Assembly (NCBI GenBank): GCA_023457615.1 | Contig: JAEWKY010000185.1 | Location: 1-7,140 of the forward strand | Length of the DNA: 7,140 nt | Direction of reading: 5' to 3' | Source: Actinomycetes bacterium | GTDB lineage: Bacteria; Actinomycetota; Actinomycetes; Actinomycetales; Microbacteriaceae | Part shown: piece by piece, positions 5,839-7,140 of the stretch | Layout of the letters: the number at the start of each line of letters is the position of its first letter | Numbering within the stretch: the stretch's first letter is position 1 | Program-made: the position numbers and the translations under genes | The notes under the pieces: model-generated | The model's input: only the letters and a program-made list of their open reading frames with translations | The model's database searches: none | What the model was told of the DNA's origin: nothing

Positions 5839-6297
5839 GTGCAGACCTTCCTGCCCTCCCCGTCGTTCGCCGAGAGCGCCGCCGTGCTCGACGGGCCGCG
5901 CCTCGGCAAGCAGCGCGTCGAGACGTTCCAGCTGCTGCGCGCGAACACGGTGCCGGACTACGGCTGGCGCCACCACCCCGCCGCGAAGATGTGGGCGCAT
6001 CGGCTCCCGGCCCTCGTCGCCTACGGGCTCGCGATGGTCGACGAGTGGGTCGCGCGCGGTCACGCCGACACCGTGCGTGCGCAGCTGCTCGCCTTCGCGC
6101 CCGAGGTCGACGGGGTCCCGCAGCGCGAGGTCGGGATGCCGGACTGGCTGGGCGACGAGGCCTTCCACCTGTCGCACCGCTCGAACCTCGTGCGCAAGGA
6201 CCCGGAGTTCTACCGACCGGTGTTCGGCGACATCCCCGACGACCTGCCCTACGTCTGGCCCGCGGGGGCCGACGGACCCCCGGCCGCCGATGGCTGA
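5839..6297 (+). CDS. MSMEG_6728-family protein, pyrimidine-dimer DNA glycosylase-like
   Basis: This 152-residue soluble protein begins QTFLPSPSF, followed by RLGKQRVE (21-28), GWRHHPAAKMW (42-52), a Trp/Gly-rich helix (to about 74), SHRSNLVRKDPEFY (112-125) and DLPYVWP (135-141). I recognise these blocks, and the length, as the actinobacterial MSMEG_6728 family. As I recall it, this family resembles the Pyr_excise group that includes T4 endonuclease V. If so, it may cut the glycosyl bond at UV-damaged pyrimidines, with Glu28 a candidate catalytic acid. The T4 enzyme attacks through its N-terminal threonine, whereas here Gln follows the initiator, so activity cannot be assumed. The gene starts eight bases after the helicase stop and overlaps the next gene by eight bases, clearly an operon. 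The GTG start is backed by GAGG at 5829-5832. Family fairly sure; function uncertain. Confidence 0.75.
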   Translation: MQTFLPSPSFAESAAVLDGPRLGKQRVETFQLLRANTVPDYGWRHHPAAKMWAHRLPALVAYGLAMVDEWVARGHADTVRAQLLAFAPEVDGVPQREVGMPDWLGDEAFHLSHRSNLVRKDPEFYRPVFGDIPDDLPYVWPAGADGPPAADG

Positions 6298-7140
6298 CTC
6301 GCTGCGCGCCCGGCTGCTCACCGCCGTCGCCGGGCATCCGGACGGCGCCGCCCCCTACGTGCTCGCTCTCGCCGAGGGCGACGATCCCGGCTACTTCGCG
6401 GAGGACTCGGCACCCTGGATCGTGCACGCGGGCATGGGCACGTTCGTGGCCGGCATCCGGGCCCTGCTCCTCCAGGCGCTGCACCCCGGCGCGATGGCGG
6501 GCGTGCACGACTGGTCGCGCTACCGCGACGATCCGATCGGACGGCTCTCCGGCACGGTGCGCTGGATCGTCACGCTCACCTACGGGTCGCGCAGCCAGGC
6601 GGACGGCGAACTCGCGCGCGTCGGTCGGTTCCATGCCCGCGTGGCCGGGGAGTACCGCGCTGGCTCGGGCGAGCGCCGCGCGTACTCGGCGACGGACGGC
6701 GAGCTGGTCGACTGGGTGCACGTCGCGTTCGCCGACGCCTTCCTCACCTGCCACGAGGTGTGGGGCGGCCCGATCCCGGGGGGCTCCGACGGCTACGTGC
6801 GCGACTGGGCCACCGCCGGACGGCTCATGGGCGTCGGGGCTCCGCCGCAGACGGCCGACGAGCTCCGGGCACGGCGCGACGCCTACCTCGAGCGGGGCGA
6901 CCTCCGTGGCGACGAGAGGGTCGCCGACGTCGTGCGGTTCTTGCGCCGGCCGCCCTTCACCGGCTCGCTCGGCGTCGCCTACCGCGTCCTGTTCGCGGGG
7001 GCCGTCGCGACGATCCCGCGGCCGTACCGGCGGATGCTGGGCCTGCGCCGCTCGGCGCTGCCGGTGGTGACGCTCACGCGGGCGGCGCTGTGGGTCGCGG
7101 GTCGGGCGATCGGCGGCGGTCCGCGGGCCCAGGACTACGC
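6290..7140 (+). CDS. MpaB-type (DUF2236) oxygenase family protein, 3' end cut by window
   Basis: The reading frame stays open for 283 codons to the window edge. It contains the family core: GMGTFVAGIRALLLQALHP (48-66) and AGVHDWSRYRDDPIGRLSGT (70-89), followed by WIVTLTYGS (92-100). A second block, DWVHVAFADAFL (141-152), comes later. This is the DUF2236 or MpaB/latex-clearing-protein fold, a helical family that includes haem-dependent oxygenases. His65, His73 and His144 are conserved-looking candidates for haem or active-site roles. The substrate is unknown. A Pro-rich and then hydrophobic stretch (about 220-275) near the C-terminus could associate with membrane. Family members are usually about 280-310 residues, so little should be missing. 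The ATG overlaps the preceding gene's last eight bases and has only a weak, distant purine run (GACGGA), so it probably depends on translational coupling. Confidence 0.85.
   Translation, partial: MADSLRARLLTAVAGHPDGAAPYVLALAEGDDPGYFAEDSAPWIVHAGMGTFVAGIRALLLQALHPGAMAGVHDWSRYRDDPIGRLSGTVRWIVTLTYGSRSQADGELARVGRFHARVAGEYRAGSGERRAYSATDGELVDWVHVAFADAFLTCHEVWGGPIPGGSDGYVRDWATAGRLMGVGAPPQTADELRARRDAYLERGDLRGDERVADVVRFLRRPPFTGSLGVAYRVLFAGAVATIPRPYRRMLGLRRSALPVVTLTRAALWVAGRAIGGGPRAQDY

Noticed and set aside
2894..6754. A 1286-codon open frame on the minus strand, antisense to dinB, the helicase and the downstream genes.
   Set aside because: It is Arg/Ala/Gly/Glu-rich with no recognisable domain and runs against four well-supported plus-strand genes. 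Long stop-free antisense frames are expected in DNA this GC-rich.

Overview
The window is very GC-rich with strong G/C third-codon bias, frequent GTG starts and protein families typical of high-GC Gram-positives. It most likely comes from an actinobacterial chromosome, and by gene style probably a member of the Microbacteriaceae. The family assignment is inference; nothing in the window is a taxonomic marker. I see no rRNA, tRNA, CRISPR array, transposase, phage gene or attachment site.

Layout from left to right. (1) A membrane-anchored serine D-Ala-D-Ala carboxypeptidase (plus strand, 25-1332) converges on a cytoplasmic SGNH/GDSL hydrolase (minus strand, 1361-2122). The 28-base gap between them holds a perfect 9-bp hairpin that could end both transcripts. 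(2) A divergent intergenic region of about 140 bases holds a candidate promoter for the hydrolase and an inverted repeat in the leader of a small GlsB/YeaQ-type membrane protein (2266-2535). That gene is followed by a perfect 12-bp hairpin terminator. (3) The next 190-base spacer (2536-2725) carries two adjoining tandem repeats, three 11-base units then two 32-base units, immediately upstream of dinB. (4) The rest is one plus-strand run: dinB, encoding translesion polymerase IV (2726-3973); an SF2 DEAD/DEAH-type helicase with an uncharacterised C-terminal third (4028-5830); a small MSMEG_6728-family protein resembling pyrimidine-dimer glycosylases (5839-6297); and an MpaB-type (DUF2236) haem oxygenase that overlaps it by 8 bases and runs off the window end (6290 to beyond 7140).

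The first part is cell-envelope and stress housekeeping. The second looks like a small DNA-damage-tolerance neighbourhood: bypass polymerase, helicase and possible lesion glycosylase, with a putative oxygenase translationally coupled at the end. Co-function is suggested only by adjacency and strand, and I found no canonical LexA box. Most of the window is ordinary chromosome. The points most worth a second look are the helicase plus glycosylase-like pair, the tandem repeats before dinB, and the apparent lack of a ribosome binding site before the helicase.
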